This document shows, piece by piece, positions 1 to 7,920 of a stretch of DNA of 64,000 nucleotides. Source of the stretch: Dysgonomonas sp. BGC7 (lineage in GTDB: Bacteria; Bacteroidota; Bacteroidia; Bacteroidales; Dysgonomonadaceae); assembly GCF_001261735.1 (NCBI RefSeq), contig NZ_CVRP01000009.1:1-64000 (forward strand). Direction: 5' to 3'. The notes below the pieces were generated by a model that saw nothing but the letters and a program-made list of their open reading frames with translations, had not been told where the DNA came from and did no database searches. Each line of letters begins with the position of its first letter. Within the stretch, counting starts at the first letter, position 1. The position numbers and the translations under genes were made by a program.

Positions 1-245
1 TTCACGTTCTGGGTGTGTACGTGCTCACCTGTATGTATTGCAGCGGTTGCATGTCCTATGGGATATCCGTACTTGATGACATCCTGCCCTTCGGCTATCT
101 CTTCTATAGCAAATTTATGTCCTGTTGGTATATCGTTTAGTATGTTTATCTGCTGATCTCCGATGTTTATTTTTTCCCCGCTAGCGAGGTCCTGTATTGC
201 CACACAGACATTGTCTGTTGGCGATATCTTGATGTATTTGTTCAT
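1..245 (-). CDS. uxaA: Altronate dehydratase, N-terminal part (cut by window edge)
   Basis: Only the first 81 codons are visible, reading leftwards from an ATG at 245. The translation starts MNKYIKISPTDNVCVAIQDL and contains the SAF-domain signature GYPIGHATAAIHTGEHVHTQN, which is typical of the N-terminus of UxaA and related altronate/galactarate dehydratases. UxaA converts D-altronate to 2-keto-3-deoxygluconate in cytoplasmic galacturonate catabolism. The gene lies 152 bp downstream of the tagaturonate reductase gene on the same strand, which produces its substrate, so the two probably form an operon. The catalytic C-terminal part is outside the window, so intactness cannot be judged. Confidence 0.85.
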   Translation of the reverse strand, partial: MNKYIKISPTDNVCVAIQDLASGEKINIGDQQINILNDIPTGHKFAIEEIAEGQDVIKYGYPIGHATAAIHTGEHVHTQNV

Positions 246-397
246 TGCTTTTTACTGAATTAGTTCTTAAATAAAGTGTGATTTTAACTAAAACCTGACA
301 AAGTTGTACACTTTTTCTTCTGTTTTCTTTTTTTGCGTTTATCTATTGATAAAACACTTGCTCTATATAGATAAATATTTGATATTGTTCTGGTTCC

Positions 398-1834
398 CTA
401 TTCTGTAACTTTCTGCAATGCTTGTTGCATTCCATTATCTAAAATAAATTGCACTTGTGCCGAGACAAACGGAATGAAGCCCTCTATTTCCGATAAATTT
501 TCTGTCCACATTTGTCGGTTATTGACAATACCGATTACCCATTCGGTGAGATTGTTTCTGTCGAATGAAGATTGAATGAAATTGATAAATTCCGTATTGT
601 CAGATGGCTGAAATTCTATTTCGCTACTACCACTATATAATACAAGTAGAGCTGCAAAGGAAAAAGCTGTAAGTTCGGACAATTTATTATTGAGTTCGTA
701 ATTATCTTTCAGAGCAGGAAAATTTCTGGTTTCCCATTTCGATAGCGAATTGAGAGAGATATCTTTCAAAAAATGCTCGATATAAGGATTATAGAACCTT
801 TCCAATATTTGTGAGGCAAAAGAACTTAACTCTTCTTTGTCTCCTTCTATTGCTGATAGTACTTCCGTGTCTATCATCTTGTTTATATATTTTTCGACAA
901 GAGGAACGCTGAACGCATCCAGTACGGTATTGCAACCTAGTTGTAGGGCGACAGGAACCATTGCAGTATGTGCTCCATTAAGAATACGTACCTTTTTCTT
1001 TCTGAAAGCCGTGATGTCGTCCATAAACAATACATTCAATCCCGCCTTGTCAAGAGGCAGTTTTTCTTTTATAATAGGATCGCCGCCAATAGCCCACACA
1101 TGGAAATATTCGCCTTTTACCACTAGATTGTCATTGTAACCTAACTCGTCTTTTACTTCATTTATGGTTGCTTTAGGGAATCCTGTTACAATGCGGTCTA
1201 CCAACGTATCATAGAAATGGCATGCGGTATTAACCCAATTTATAAAACCTTCTTCGAGCTTATTGTGTTTTGCGTGTTGCAGTACATATTGGCGAAGTGT
1301 AGAGCCATTATTCTCTATCAGTTCGCAGCAGATAATCAATAATCCTTTGTCTTTTGCACCCTGATACTTTTTGAATCTCTCGTATAATAATGCGGTCATC
1401 TTTGCCGGAAATGATTTCGGCGGTTCTGCTGTCAGGTCATCGCCTTCTTCGTAGCGTATGCCTGCCTCGGTAGTATTGGATATTATCATTTCTAATTCCT
1501 CGCTGAGGAAAAGTTCCTTATACTTAGTGTATTCCTCATATGGGTTCATCGCATCTTGTATAGATTGTATTAGAGATATTTCTCTAATAGGAGTTTTCTC
1601 TTTAATGCCTTCCAGATATACGTGATACAGGCAGTCTTGCTGTTTCATACTATTGGCAAGCCCTTGTGCAATAGGCTGAACGGCTACTATCCCATGATTC
1701 ATTACGCCTGCATTGTTAGCTTTATCTATCATCCAGTCTACAAAAGCGCGAAGGAAATTTCCTTCCCCAAACTGAAGAATTTTTGCAGGATATTTTATTC
1801 TCTCTATGGTTTGTTTGTTTAATTCTTTTATCAT
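398..1834 (-). CDS. uxaB: Tagaturonate reductase (altronate oxidoreductase)
   Basis: This 478-residue protein has the length and layout of the mannitol dehydrogenase/UxaB family. An N-terminal Rossmann-type segment (ILQFGEGNFLRAFVDW, about residues 19-34) is followed by the family C-terminal helical domain, with KKKVRILNGAHTAMVP near residue 280 carrying the conserved lysine/asparagine/histidine active-site region. It reduces D-tagaturonate to D-altronate with NADH in galacturonate breakdown. The partial uxaA follows directly downstream. The gene is divergent from a LacI-type regulator, and the 180-bp gap between them contains LacI-like palindromes, so repression by that protein is likely. 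No internal damage is seen. Confidence 0.9.
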   Translation of the reverse strand: MIKELNKQTIERIKYPAKILQFGEGNFLRAFVDWMIDKANNAGVMNHGIVAVQPIAQGLANSMKQQDCLYHVYLEGIKEKTPIREISLIQSIQDAMNPYEEYTKYKELFLSEELEMIISNTTEAGIRYEEGDDLTAEPPKSFPAKMTALLYERFKKYQGAKDKGLLIICCELIENNGSTLRQYVLQHAKHNKLEEGFINWVNTACHFYDTLVDRIVTGFPKATINEVKDELGYNDNLVVKGEYFHVWAIGGDPIIKEKLPLDKAGLNVLFMDDITAFRKKKVRILNGAHTAMVPVALQLGCNTVLDAFSVPLVEKYINKMIDTEVLSAIEGDKEELSSFASQILERFYNPYIEHFLKDISLNSLSKWETRNFPALKDNYELNNKLSELTAFSFAALLVLYSGSSEIEFQPSDNTEFINFIQSSFDRNNLTEWVIGIVNNRQMWTENLSEIEGFIPFVSAQVQFILDNGMQQALQKVTE

Positions 1835-2014
1835 TTTTTTTAGTATTTAAAAAGTGGAAAGATATTTTATTGATTAGCCTAAGTTGTTACTAAGATTTTA
1901 ATACAATTTTGTTGTTAGTAAAACAATGTAGCATAGCAAAAAAACGTTTATATATATTATATTTGTAATTGTAACGTTGCCAAGACTTCTAGTTTTTCAA
2001 TTTTGTTGACCCCC
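1835..2014. promoter_or_regulatory. Divergent uxaB / lacI control region with LacI-like palindromes
   Basis: The gap between the two divergent genes holds a perfect AAACGTTT palindrome at 1942-1949 and a second AACGTT core inside GTAACGTTGC at 1971-1980. Central CG palindromes of this kind are typical LacI-family operators. A Bacteroidetes -7 box (TATATTTG, 1958-1965, plus strand) sits between them, well placed for the lacI gene. I infer autoregulation and control of uxaB; no clear -7 box was found for uxaB. Confidence 0.5.
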
Positions 2015-3031
2015 ATGAGAAAAAAAACAGCAGTTAGAATAAAAGACATTGCCCAAATGTTGAATATCTCTGTGGCCACTGTGTCGCGGGCTTTGCGAGA
2101 TACCTATGACATCAATCCCGAAACAAGAAAAAAAGTTCTCGATCTGGTTTCGCAGCTTAACTATAAGCCGAATGTTCATGCATCTGCTTTGGCATCGGGT
2201 AATTCTAAAAACATTGCCGTGGTTATTCCTTTTATAACCAACTATTATTTCTCTACAGTTATTTCGGGTATTCAGGAAACAGCATATGAGAATGGCTTCA
2301 ATCTTATTCTTCTGGTAACGAACGACAGTGCTGAACGAGAGCAGAATATGGTAGAGGATCTAGCCGTTACAAGTCTTGATGGACTGCTGGTTTCTATATC
2401 TTCCAATTCGGTGATGTCCGATCATTTCCAATCGCTGATAGATGAAGGTGTGCCTGTTGTCTTTTTCGATAGAGTGCCTAAAGAAATAGATAGTACCAAG
2501 GTGCTACAAGACGATTTTCAGGGTGCATTTCAAGCTACAGAACATCTGATAGAAAGAGGCTATAAAAAAATAGCTCATATCGCAGGAAACGAACATTTAG
2601 TCTTTACTCAAAATAGGTTGCAGGGGTACATAGAAGCTCTTAAAAAATATTCTATGCCGATGCGTGAGGATTGGATTATCTATTCGGGTTTTTCTCAGCA
2701 ATGCGGAGAAGACGATATGGAAAAACTATTGGCTTTCACCGATCGTCCCGATGCTGTCTTTGCTGTAAATGACCGTAAGGCTGTAGGGGCTATTGTAGCG
2801 GCTAAGCGCAATCATTTGAACGTGGGAAAAGACATTGGTATAATAGGTTTCACCAACGATCCTATGGCGTCTATAGTTGATCCGTCATTGTCTACAATCG
2901 AAGAACCTGCGTTCGACATCGGCAAACAGAGTTGCGATCTTCTTATTAAGCATATTCGAAATAAGAAGATGCTCCCCCGGCAAATAATACTTCCCGGAAC
3001 CCTTATTGTCAGAGATTCCACAAAACGTTAA
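2015..3031 (+). CDS. LacI-family transcriptional regulator
   Basis: This regulator is 338 residues long from the ATG at 2015; an in-frame TTG at 2003 would add four residues and is less likely. The N-terminal helix-turn-helix (VRIKDIAQMLNISVATVSRA) and the hinge helix region ending LNYKPNVHASALASG are followed by a periplasmic-binding-protein-like sensor domain (about residues 60-335). The gene is divergent from uxaB and convergent with nagA, its stop lying 8 bp from the end of nagA. Known family members bind CG-centred palindromes and release them on binding a sugar. Its effector is unknown; an intermediate of uronate or amino-sugar metabolism is an inference from neighbours. Confidence 0.9.
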   Translation: MRKKTAVRIKDIAQMLNISVATVSRALRDTYDINPETRKKVLDLVSQLNYKPNVHASALASGNSKNIAVVIPFITNYYFSTVISGIQETAYENGFNLILLVTNDSAEREQNMVEDLAVTSLDGLLVSISSNSVMSDHFQSLIDEGVPVVFFDRVPKEIDSTKVLQDDFQGAFQATEHLIERGYKKIAHIAGNEHLVFTQNRLQGYIEALKKYSMPMREDWIIYSGFSQQCGEDDMEKLLAFTDRPDAVFAVNDRKAVGAIVAAKRNHLNVGKDIGIIGFTNDPMASIVDPSLSTIEEPAFDIGKQSCDLLIKHIRNKKMLPRQIILPGTLIVRDSTKR

Positions 3032-3039
3032 ACCGCTGT

Positions 3040-4224
3040 TTAGCGCTCAAATACAATATTTCCTTTTATTATTGTTTTTTGTATCGTGATATTATCATCG
3101 AAAATGATAATGTCCGCATCCTTCCCTTCGGCAAGGCTTCCCTTCGTTTTATCTATCCCCAATATACGGGCAGGAGTTGCTGTCATCATCTTTATAGCTT
3201 CCTGCAAAGGTACTTGTCCCAATCTCGTCATAGATCTTATCAGTCGGTCGGCAGTGGCTACACTTCCTGCGAAGGAACTCTTGTCGGGAAGTTTTGCAAC
3301 TCCCTCTTCAATTATTACATCGAGACCGTTTTTAATGCCTCCGAGTATACTTTTTCCTTCTCCCATGCCAGCTCCACGCATAGCATCTGTTACCAGTGCA
3401 ATATGTTCGGCTCCTTTTATCTTATATATCAGTTGGAGAAAAGGAGCCGGAAGATGTACCCCGTCTGCAATCACTTCTACATCCATTTCATCTATTATAA
3501 AGGCGCTTTCTATTACTCCTGCATATCGGTGTGCATTGCGCCGCGTAACCCCAGACATGCCTGAATAGAGATGAGTGACCAGCGAAAAACCATTTTCGAA
3601 AGCTTTTACTACATCTTCATACACGGCATCGCTATGGGCAATAGCAGGTAATACATTGTATTGTGCCAGAGCCTTTGCAAAGGCTGTTGTTCCCGGTAGT
3701 TCGGGAGCAGAACTCCATCTGCTTATCAGGTGGCTGTACGAACTTAGTATTTCTAAATATTCTTCGGGATCGGGATTTCGTATATATCTCGGGTCTTGCG
3801 CACCTCTTTGGTTCATTGCAAAATAAGGTCCTTCGAGGTGTATTCCCAGAAATTGAGCTCCTTTTGTATTCAGTTTAAGAGCTTTTTCATAGTTCTCGAA
3901 AGTGGTTATAAGATCCGATGCCTCGCTGGTCAGGGTTGTCGGCGATAGAGCAGTAGTTCCGTACTGTGCATGCGTATTGGCAACCTGAAGAAATGAATCT
4001 ACATCACCATCCATAAAGTCGGCTCCGCCTCCACCATGTACATGTAGATCTATAAAGCCCGGCGAGATGTAGTTTCCACAAGCGTCTATTTCCAAAGACG
4101 CCTGTGTATCTATATTTCCCTCTGTTATGGAGATTATTTTACTATCCTCTACTATTATCGTTCCGTTTGAGATGAGACGATACGGTGTTATAATCTTTCC
4201 ATTATATATTTTAATCCTTTCCAT
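3040..4224 (-). CDS. nagA: N-acetylglucosamine-6-phosphate deacetylase
   Basis: This 394-residue amidohydrolase shows all hallmarks of NagA: metal-binding HVHGGGG (His61, His63), HLEGP (Glu131), His197 in AHSDA, His218 in THLYSGMSG, and the catalytic Asp280 in VTDAMRGAG. It removes acetate from GlcNAc-6-phosphate (or GalNAc-6-phosphate) in the cytoplasm. It is the last gene of the minus-strand operon that starts with susC at 14644 and is 12 bp behind the sugar transporter gene. Pairing with the deaminase two genes upstream completes an amino-sugar-to-fructose-6-phosphate route. The HLYSGMSG variant of the usual HLFNAM motif is a small departure from the classical GlcNAc enzyme and may indicate a subfamily. 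Confidence 0.9.
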   Translation of the reverse strand: MERIKIYNGKIITPYRLISNGTIIVEDSKIISITEGNIDTQASLEIDACGNYISPGFIDLHVHGGGGADFMDGDVDSFLQVANTHAQYGTTALSPTTLTSEASDLITTFENYEKALKLNTKGAQFLGIHLEGPYFAMNQRGAQDPRYIRNPDPEEYLEILSSYSHLISRWSSAPELPGTTAFAKALAQYNVLPAIAHSDAVYEDVVKAFENGFSLVTHLYSGMSGVTRRNAHRYAGVIESAFIIDEMDVEVIADGVHLPAPFLQLIYKIKGAEHIALVTDAMRGAGMGEGKSILGGIKNGLDVIIEEGVAKLPDKSSFAGSVATADRLIRSMTRLGQVPLQEAIKMMTATPARILGIDKTKGSLAEGKDADIIIFDDNITIQKTIIKGNIVFER

Positions 4225-4236
4225 ATAAGACTTTTT

Positions 4237-5568
4237 TTAAGATATTCTTAATTTCCAGTTCTTTATGCTGTGCCCTTTGAATGCGTAAAACACAAGATAC
4301 AGATAACAAGGGAATAGCACCCAGTATGCACTTCTTACATCAAAATGGTCAGCCAATGCTCCGTAGATAAGGGGAAGTATAGCGTTGCCGCACAGCCCCA
4401 TTATAAGGAGAGCCGAGCCTTCTTTGGTATATCTTCCCAGCCCGTCGAGAGCCAGAGGCCATATGCCTGCCCATACCAAAGCGTTAGGTGCTCCCAGGCA
4501 TACTATAAACCAGATAGATATATCAGCATCATGATTTAGCCACCCTACGTGGCCGTGTGCAAATAATATGAGTAAAGTGAAGCATAGGCCAAGTATGGTA
4601 CACAATTTTAGCATCTTCTTCTGTGTTATTACTTTAGGAATAAGCAATATCCCTGCAATATATCCTATGATAGCCGAGGTAAGCGTATAGGACGGAAATA
4701 CTTTCGCTTCGAGCAGATTCATATTCATTGATGAGGCATATCCTATGATAGTATCAATGGCTATAACCTGTGTACCTACATGTAAGAATATAGCTATAGC
4801 ACCTAATATGAGATGTGGAAATTGCAGAATACTGTGTTTGCCCGAATTGGCTTTGCTCACCTCTTCGCTTTCGTGTTCGGTATCAATTTCGGGAAGTGGC
4901 GAAAAGCGAATGAAAGCTCCTATAAGGAACAGAACTATACCTACAACAGTGTAAGGTATTACAACACGGAGTATCAGTTCGTCTAATGCCGCAGCTCTTG
5001 TTACCTCGTCCATCAGTGGTATTTGCGCAAACATGGAGTCGTCGGTAGGACGTAATATAGCTGCCGAAAAAGCCAAAGGAGCTAATATTCCCGCACCCTT
5101 GTTGCAGATTCCCATTATACTTATTCGCTGAGCAGCTCTTTCTATTGGCCCCAATATGGTAATATAAGGGTTTGCCGCCGTTTGCAATATCGCCAGCCCT
5201 GTACCTAAAGTAAACAGTCCGGCAAGAAAGATATAGTAGGTTCGTGTATATGCCGCAGGTACAAATATAAATGCGCCTAAAGCCATTATCCAGAATCCGA
5301 TCATCATTCCTTTCTTGAATCCTACTTTCTTGAGTATAATTGACGATGGTATAGACATTACGAAATAAGATATGTAAAATGCAAATGCTACCAGATAGGA
5401 CTGAAAATTAGTCAGTTCGCAACTTATCTTGAAATATGGAATAAGTATTGCATTTACCCACGATACGAAACCGAAGATAAAAAACATCATACCGATTATC
5501 CCTATGGATATGTATGTGTTTTTCTTACTTAGCGATGCTACGTCTACTTTCTCTATTTCTCGTTTCAT
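4237..5568 (-). CDS. MFS sugar transporter of the FucP/GluP type
   Basis: This 443-residue integral membrane protein has about 12 hydrophobic segments and no signal peptide. It resembles the L-fucose/glucose-galactose H+ symporter family (FucP, GluP), including the TM1 region IGMMFFIFGFVSWVNAILIP and the TM4 segment GLAILQTAANPYITILGP, a family fingerprint. It is expected to bring the monosaccharide released in the periplasm across the inner membrane. It sits between the deaminase gene (43 bp upstream) and nagA (12 bp downstream) in the operon, so GlcNAc or GalNAc is the probable cargo, as for the NagP transporters of other bacteria. Substrate is inferred only. Confidence 0.85.
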   Translation of the reverse strand: MKREIEKVDVASLSKKNTYISIGIIGMMFFIFGFVSWVNAILIPYFKISCELTNFQSYLVAFAFYISYFVMSIPSSIILKKVGFKKGMMIGFWIMALGAFIFVPAAYTRTYYIFLAGLFTLGTGLAILQTAANPYITILGPIERAAQRISIMGICNKGAGILAPLAFSAAILRPTDDSMFAQIPLMDEVTRAAALDELILRVVIPYTVVGIVLFLIGAFIRFSPLPEIDTEHESEEVSKANSGKHSILQFPHLILGAIAIFLHVGTQVIAIDTIIGYASSMNMNLLEAKVFPSYTLTSAIIGYIAGILLIPKVITQKKMLKLCTILGLCFTLLILFAHGHVGWLNHDADISIWFIVCLGAPNALVWAGIWPLALDGLGRYTKEGSALLIMGLCGNAILPLIYGALADHFDVRSAYWVLFPCYLYLVFYAFKGHSIKNWKLRIS

Positions 5569-5611
5569 TAATAATTTTCTATTATTTAATTATATCAGGT
5601 AAATATAAGCC

Positions 5612-6355
5612 TTATCTTTTGTCCAATAATGCTGCTGAAGACGAATCCAGAAAAAATATACAATTAGGATGATTTTGTAATATACTGGAAGGGTGTAAGT
5701 TGCTTACAGGTAAAGTAAGACAATCGCTTACAGCCTGTGCTTTTCTCTTGTCTGGTACAGCACAGATAATGCGTTTAGCTTTCATCATTTGTTTTATAGA
5801 CATGCTTATCGCTTGTTTAGGCACATCGTTTATAGATGCAAACCAGCCTTCTCCCATCTGTTGTGCTCGGCATACCTCGTCTAGGTCGACAACCAGATAT
5901 GGATCTTCGATTTCGAAGTTGGCAGGAGGATCGTTGAATGCCAGATGTCCGTTTTCGCCTATTCCTACAAAGGCAATATCAATAGGATATTGTTTAATGA
6001 TAGCTCCCAGCTTGTCACATTCTTCTTGCGGATTGGCAGCATCTCCGTTTATCAAATACACTTCGAGTAGTTTTCCTACTTTGTTTATAAAGCGCTCTTT
6101 CAGGTACTTTCTGAAACTGGCTTTATGGCTTTCGGGCAGTCCGATATATTCATCTAAGTGAAATATTCTGACCTTGCTCCAATCAATGTCTTTTTCAGAA
6201 ACTAATTGTTCCAGCATTTCGAACTGGCTGGCGCCTGTAGCTAATATAACGTTTGCACAACCATTGTCGGCAATAGTTTTACGGATTATAGCTGCGGCCT
6301 CTTTGCCGGCTTCTTTTCCCAACTCGTACTTGTCTTTAAGTATTCTTATGTCCAC
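5612..6355 (-). CDS. nagB: Glucosamine-6-phosphate deaminase (NagB family)
   Basis: The open frame extends upstream into the preceding gene, but homology begins at VDIRILKDKYELG, so I use the GTG at 6355 (247 residues). NagB motifs are present: ILATGASQFEML (phosphate loop), FHLDEYIGL with the catalytic Asp, and IAFVGIGENGHLAFNDPP with the catalytic Asp-His-Glu set. The enzyme isomerises and deaminates glucosamine-6-phosphate to fructose-6-phosphate plus ammonia. It is slightly shorter than the usual ~260 residues. The GH109-like gene ends 14 bp upstream, which indicates transcriptional and perhaps translational coupling. A galactosamine-6-phosphate specificity is possible. Confidence 0.85.
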   Translation of the reverse strand: MDIRILKDKYELGKEAGKEAAAIIRKTIADNGCANVILATGASQFEMLEQLVSEKDIDWSKVRIFHLDEYIGLPESHKASFRKYLKERFINKVGKLLEVYLINGDAANPQEECDKLGAIIKQYPIDIAFVGIGENGHLAFNDPPANFEIEDPYLVVDLDEVCRAQQMGEGWFASINDVPKQAISMSIKQMMKAKRIICAVPDKRKAQAVSDCLTLPVSNLHPSSILQNHPNCIFFLDSSSAALLDKR

Positions 6356-6369
6356 GATATTTATGTTTT

Positions 6370-7848
6370 TTAAATGTTTATTTGATTTGTATTTCCTTTT
6401 ATTGCGCTTTCCTGCACGCCTGTTGTTCCGCCTACAGCAAGAGATATGTCGACAGGTTTGTTTGTTGCCCACGATCCGTTTGTGAAATCGGGAATTTCGA
6501 TAGAGTTTGAGCGATTTGCTATCGACCATTCGCTCAATGGTCCCATCACACTCCACAGTGCGGCATCATATACATCCATATCAACAGGTAGCCCGTTGCG
6601 CAGACAGTCTATAAGACGCCAGTCCATCATAAAGTCCATACCTCCATGTCCCCCTACTTTTTGGGCGAGGTCGCCTATTTTGTTTATAATAGCCGGAGTA
6701 TATTGTTTATTTAGTTTTTCGTATTCGTCTTCCGGCAAAAAGCCTCCGTGTCCGATAGATATTTTACCGGGCAATGGGTACTTCTGTGCAAAAGCTTTAG
6801 TTCCGCTTACCGTATGCAGGCGTGAATAGGGGCGGGGAGAGGTAACATCGTGCTGGAGCAGGATTGTACGCCCCAATTTGGTACGAATAGTCGTAGTATT
6901 CATATTCCCCCTGAACGGTTTGTCTATATATTGATTGAAGTATGGATCTTTCTTTGCTGCTTCCTTTACCAGATTGTTGGTGTTGAAATCGTTCGAAGCC
7001 ATAGAGGTCAAATACTCCATTTTATCCCCCCTGTTGATATTCATTATCTGGCATACAGGACCAAGTCCGTGAGTAGGATATAGGTTTCCGTTTCGTACAG
7101 CATTCTCTTTTAAGCGCCAGTAGTCATATCTTTTTTCTTTATTCACAAAACTTTCGAGTATATCGTGAATGTATGCGCCTTCGCAGTGTATCAGTTCTCC
7201 GAAAAATCCTTGTCTTGCCATATTCAGGGTTAGTAGTTCGAAGAAGTCATAGCAGCAGTTTTCGAGTATTACACAATGCTTCTTTGTTTTTTCTGATGTT
7301 TCCACCAGTTTCCAGCAGTCTTCTACAGTTGTGGCGGCAGGAACCTCCAAGGCCACATGCTTGCCTTGCTCCATTGCGTATATGGCAATAGGGGCGTGCA
7401 GTTCCCAGTGAGTACAGAGATAGATGAGATCAATATCGTCTCTTTTACACACATTCATCCAGTCTTCGTCGCCATCGGTGTACAAGATGGCTTCATGCCC
7501 GGTTGTCTTAATTCGCTCTTTAGCAGCTTGAGCCTTTTCGGGACGCACATCGCATATCGCTTTTATGTTTACCCCTTCTATGTAGCTCATGCGTTCTACG
7601 GCAGCCGATCCTCTGTTGCCCGTACCTATAAATCCGATGCGGACATTTTCTATTTTAGGCGCGCAATAGCCCGACATATTGAATATTTGAGCGTGCGTTT
7701 TCTGTGCCTCGCTAAGGATATTGCCCAATGCTTCGCTCTGAGCTTTTGGGTCTGTACCAGATGTCTTTCCCGTTGGGGTGCATCCGGTAACAAGGGCTGC
7801 TCCTGTAAAGCCTGCCGCCTTTAAAAAGTTTCTTCTACTTATTGCCAT
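6370..7848 (-). CDS. GH109-type Gfo/Idh/MocA protein, likely alpha-N-acetylgalactosaminidase
   Basis: This protein of 492 residues begins with a twin-arginine signal (SRRNFLKAAGF) followed by a lipobox ending at Cys23, so it is probably an exported lipoprotein. The NAD-binding fold GFIGTGNRG (about 73-80) is followed by segments characteristic of GH109: ALEVPAA (Glu168), LENCCYDF (Tyr200), LYPTHGLGP (Tyr257, His260) and GGHGGMDFMMDWRLIDCLRN (about 399-418). GH109 enzymes use a tightly bound NAD+ and a redox mechanism to cleave alpha-GalNAc from glycoproteins or blood-group A type glycans. The neighbours (NagB, NagA, sugar permease) fit GalNAc release and use. Other Gfo/Idh/MocA activities cannot be excluded from sequence alone. 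Confidence 0.75.
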   Translation of the reverse strand: MAISRRNFLKAAGFTGAALVTGCTPTGKTSGTDPKAQSEALGNILSEAQKTHAQIFNMSGYCAPKIENVRIGFIGTGNRGSAAVERMSYIEGVNIKAICDVRPEKAQAAKERIKTTGHEAILYTDGDEDWMNVCKRDDIDLIYLCTHWELHAPIAIYAMEQGKHVALEVPAATTVEDCWKLVETSEKTKKHCVILENCCYDFFELLTLNMARQGFFGELIHCEGAYIHDILESFVNKEKRYDYWRLKENAVRNGNLYPTHGLGPVCQIMNINRGDKMEYLTSMASNDFNTNNLVKEAAKKDPYFNQYIDKPFRGNMNTTTIRTKLGRTILLQHDVTSPRPYSRLHTVSGTKAFAQKYPLPGKISIGHGGFLPEDEYEKLNKQYTPAIINKIGDLAQKVGGHGGMDFMMDWRLIDCLRNGLPVDMDVYDAALWSVMGPLSEWSIANRSNSIEIPDFTNGSWATNKPVDISLAVGGTTGVQESAIKGNTNQINI

Positions 7849-7920
7849 CCTTCTATTTGTTTTAAGCTCTATGAGCTATTTATTGTTTTATTCCTGTAAT
7901 TTATGCAGGCTTAATTCTTT

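Noticed and set aside
3026-3045. Small inverted repeat (CGTTAAAC/GTTTAGCG) overlapping the convergent stops of lacI and nagA
   Set aside because: The stem is only eight pairs with one wobble and there is no T-run on either strand, so I do not call a terminator.
5612-6556. Longer 314-residue version of the NagB frame
   Set aside because: The extra N-terminal residues read through the end of the GH109-like gene in another frame and have no NagB similarity; the GTG at 6355 fits the family start.
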